21,463 bases of DNA from JANOQP01 sp044227705. GTDB taxonomy: Bacteria; Bacteroidota; Bacteroidia; Chitinophagales; Saprospiraceae. The position numbers and the translations under genes are program-made. Positions 20,616-21,463 of the stretch are shown one piece after another (positions within the stretch are counted from its first letter, which is position 1; each line of letters begins with the position of its first letter). Below the pieces are notes generated by a model. It worked only from the letters and a program-made list of their open reading frames with translations, had not been told where the DNA came from and did no database searches. Location of the stretch: the NCBI GenBank assembly GCA_044227705.1, contig JBGAWE010000062.1:1-21463 (forward strand). Reading direction: 5' to 3'.

Positions 20616-21463
20616 CGACAATTCGTCAATCATCTCGCTGACGGCGCGGGCGTGTTCGTCCCAATTGAAAAGCAGCCGCCGGGCGCGGCCGCGTTCGACC
20701 AGTTCGGCCGCAACGGATTGATTTTCAATTAATTGAGCCATCGCCGCCGCGATTTCCTCCACCGAAAAAGGGTCGACCAAAAGTGCCGCGTCGCTCGCCA
20801 CCTCCGCCATCGCCGAGCAGTTTGAGGTGACGACCGGAACCTCCGCCCACATCGCCTCCAAAATCGGCAGGCCGAAACCCTCGGCCAGCGATGGGAAGAC
20901 GAACGCCTCGGCGGCGGCCATCGCCCGAGGCAGTTTCTCCTCGTTCAGGTATCCCAAAAAATGGACGTCGGATGCGTGCGCGGCGCCGCCGAGGGCTTCG
21001 TCAACATCGCCCGTTTGCCATGCGCGGCGGCCGCCGAAAAGGAGCTTGTACGGCCGGTTTTTTCCCTTTTTGAACAGGTCGAAAGCGGCGACGAGGCGGG
21101 CGATGTTCTTCCTCGGCTGGATGGCTCCGGCGTAGAAAAAGTAGGGGCGGCCGTCGGCCAATTCGTCTCTAACTCGCTGTTTTTCAGCGGGTTGGAGCGG
21201 CTTGAAGCCGTCGCGGCAGCCGTTCGGCACGACGCGGATTTTTTCAGGGTCAATATTTCCGAGGGCGAGGATGTCGGCCTTCGTCGCCTCCGAAATGGCG
21301 ATGACGGCATCAGCGCGGCGCAGGTATTTTGGAAAGAAAAGCTCGTAGAACTTCTGCCCAGACCACGGCACCTGACCGGGGAAACGCAGCGCAAGCAGGT
21401 CGTGGCAGGTGAGCAGGGTCGGGGTCTTCGCGCCGAGTGAGCAGAACTGATCGGGCGAGAAGA
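20607..21463 (-). CDS. Glycosyltransferase family 4 (GT-B), 5' end beyond the window
   Basis: At least 284 residues are visible; the frame stays open to the right edge, so the N-terminal part (about 80-110 residues of a roughly 370-residue family) is missing. A GTG at 21371 is not the true start, because the upstream codons read TPTLLTCHDLLALRFPGQ, a typical GT4 segment. Next come the ADAVIAISEATKADIL helix and RVVPNG, then the FFYAGAIQPRKNIARLVAAF donor-domain start, HFLGYLNEEKL, and the E-x7-E motif region in FVFPSLAEGFGLPILEAM, followed by PVVTSNCSAMAEVASDAALL. The family transfers sugars from nucleotide donors in polysaccharide or glycolipid synthesis at the cytoplasmic membrane. Convergent with selD, three bases between stops. 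Substrate unknown. Confidence 0.9.
   Translation of the reverse strand, partial: FSPDQFCSLGAKTPTLLTCHDLLALRFPGQVPWSGQKFYELFFPKYLRRADAVIAISEATKADILALGNIDPEKIRVVPNGCRDGFKPLQPAEKQRVRDELADGRPYFFYAGAIQPRKNIARLVAAFDLFKKGKNRPYKLLFGGRRAWQTGDVDEALGGAAHASDVHFLGYLNEEKLPRAMAAAEAFVFPSLAEGFGLPILEAMWAEVPVVTSNCSAMAEVASDAALLVDPFSVEEIAAAMAQLIENQSVAAELVERGRARRLLFNWDEHARAVSEMIDELSKK

Noticed and set aside
21369..21371. GTG as the start of the glycosyltransferase
   Set aside because: The upstream in-frame codons encode a typical GT4 segment (LLTCHDLLALRFPG) up to the window edge, so the gene begins outside the window.
1..21463. CRISPR array, tRNA or rRNA genes, insertion sequences, integrases
   Set aside because: No repeat-spacer series, cloverleaf, rRNA segment, transposase motif or terminal inverted repeats were seen on reading both strands by eye. 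The CHAT/sigma analogy with type III-E CRISPR is only architectural.

Overview
The window looks like chromosomal DNA of a GC-rich member of the Bacteroidota, most likely Saprospiria-like. The phylum call rests on four things. Two secreted proteins end in type A sorting domains of the type IX secretion system (T9SS). A HU-like gene, a TPR gene, a tiny basic COX24-type gene and an RNase G gene stand in an order known from this phylum. There are PKD-rich surface proteins. Essentially no start codon has a Shine-Dalgarno sequence upstream; A/T-rich stretches stand there instead. The class-level call is inference from overall gene style.

Positions 1-12715 form an accessory envelope and signalling block. 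On the minus strand are a 1953-residue PKD/T9SS surface protein, a 609-residue PKD/T9SS protein and a 952-residue TPR-CHAT (caspase-like) protein with a signal peptide and a C-terminal membrane anchor. Divergent from them, on the plus strand, are a sigma-70-family factor and a 229-residue single-pass membrane protein with a TPR-like C-terminal part. The arrangement suggests a cell-surface sensing module: secreted proteins, a periplasmic protease-like protein, a membrane regulator and a sigma factor. It recalls, without homology being shown, the TPR-CHAT/sigma-factor pairing of type III-E CRISPR (Craspase). This is the most interesting part of the window.

Positions 12736-15038 carry three minus-strand genes, yicC, apaG and a Gfo/Idh/MocA oxidoreductase, probably one operon. 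A G-rich heptamer repeat lies just before the oxidoreductase start.

Positions 15431-20603 carry a plus-strand run: HU/IHF-like protein, membrane-anchored TPR protein, a 30-residue COX24-type basic protein, RNase G (GTG start after a 474-base gap), a LolD-like ABC ATPase and selD. These are ordinary core genes: nucleoid, ribosome, RNA processing, lipoprotein or efflux transport, and selenium activation.

A family-4 glycosyltransferase on the minus strand runs off the right edge; its stop codon is three bases from the selD stop.

No tRNA, rRNA, CRISPR array, transposase or integrase was recognised. Several hairpins between genes fit terminators; the clearest is on the minus strand at 4960-4995.
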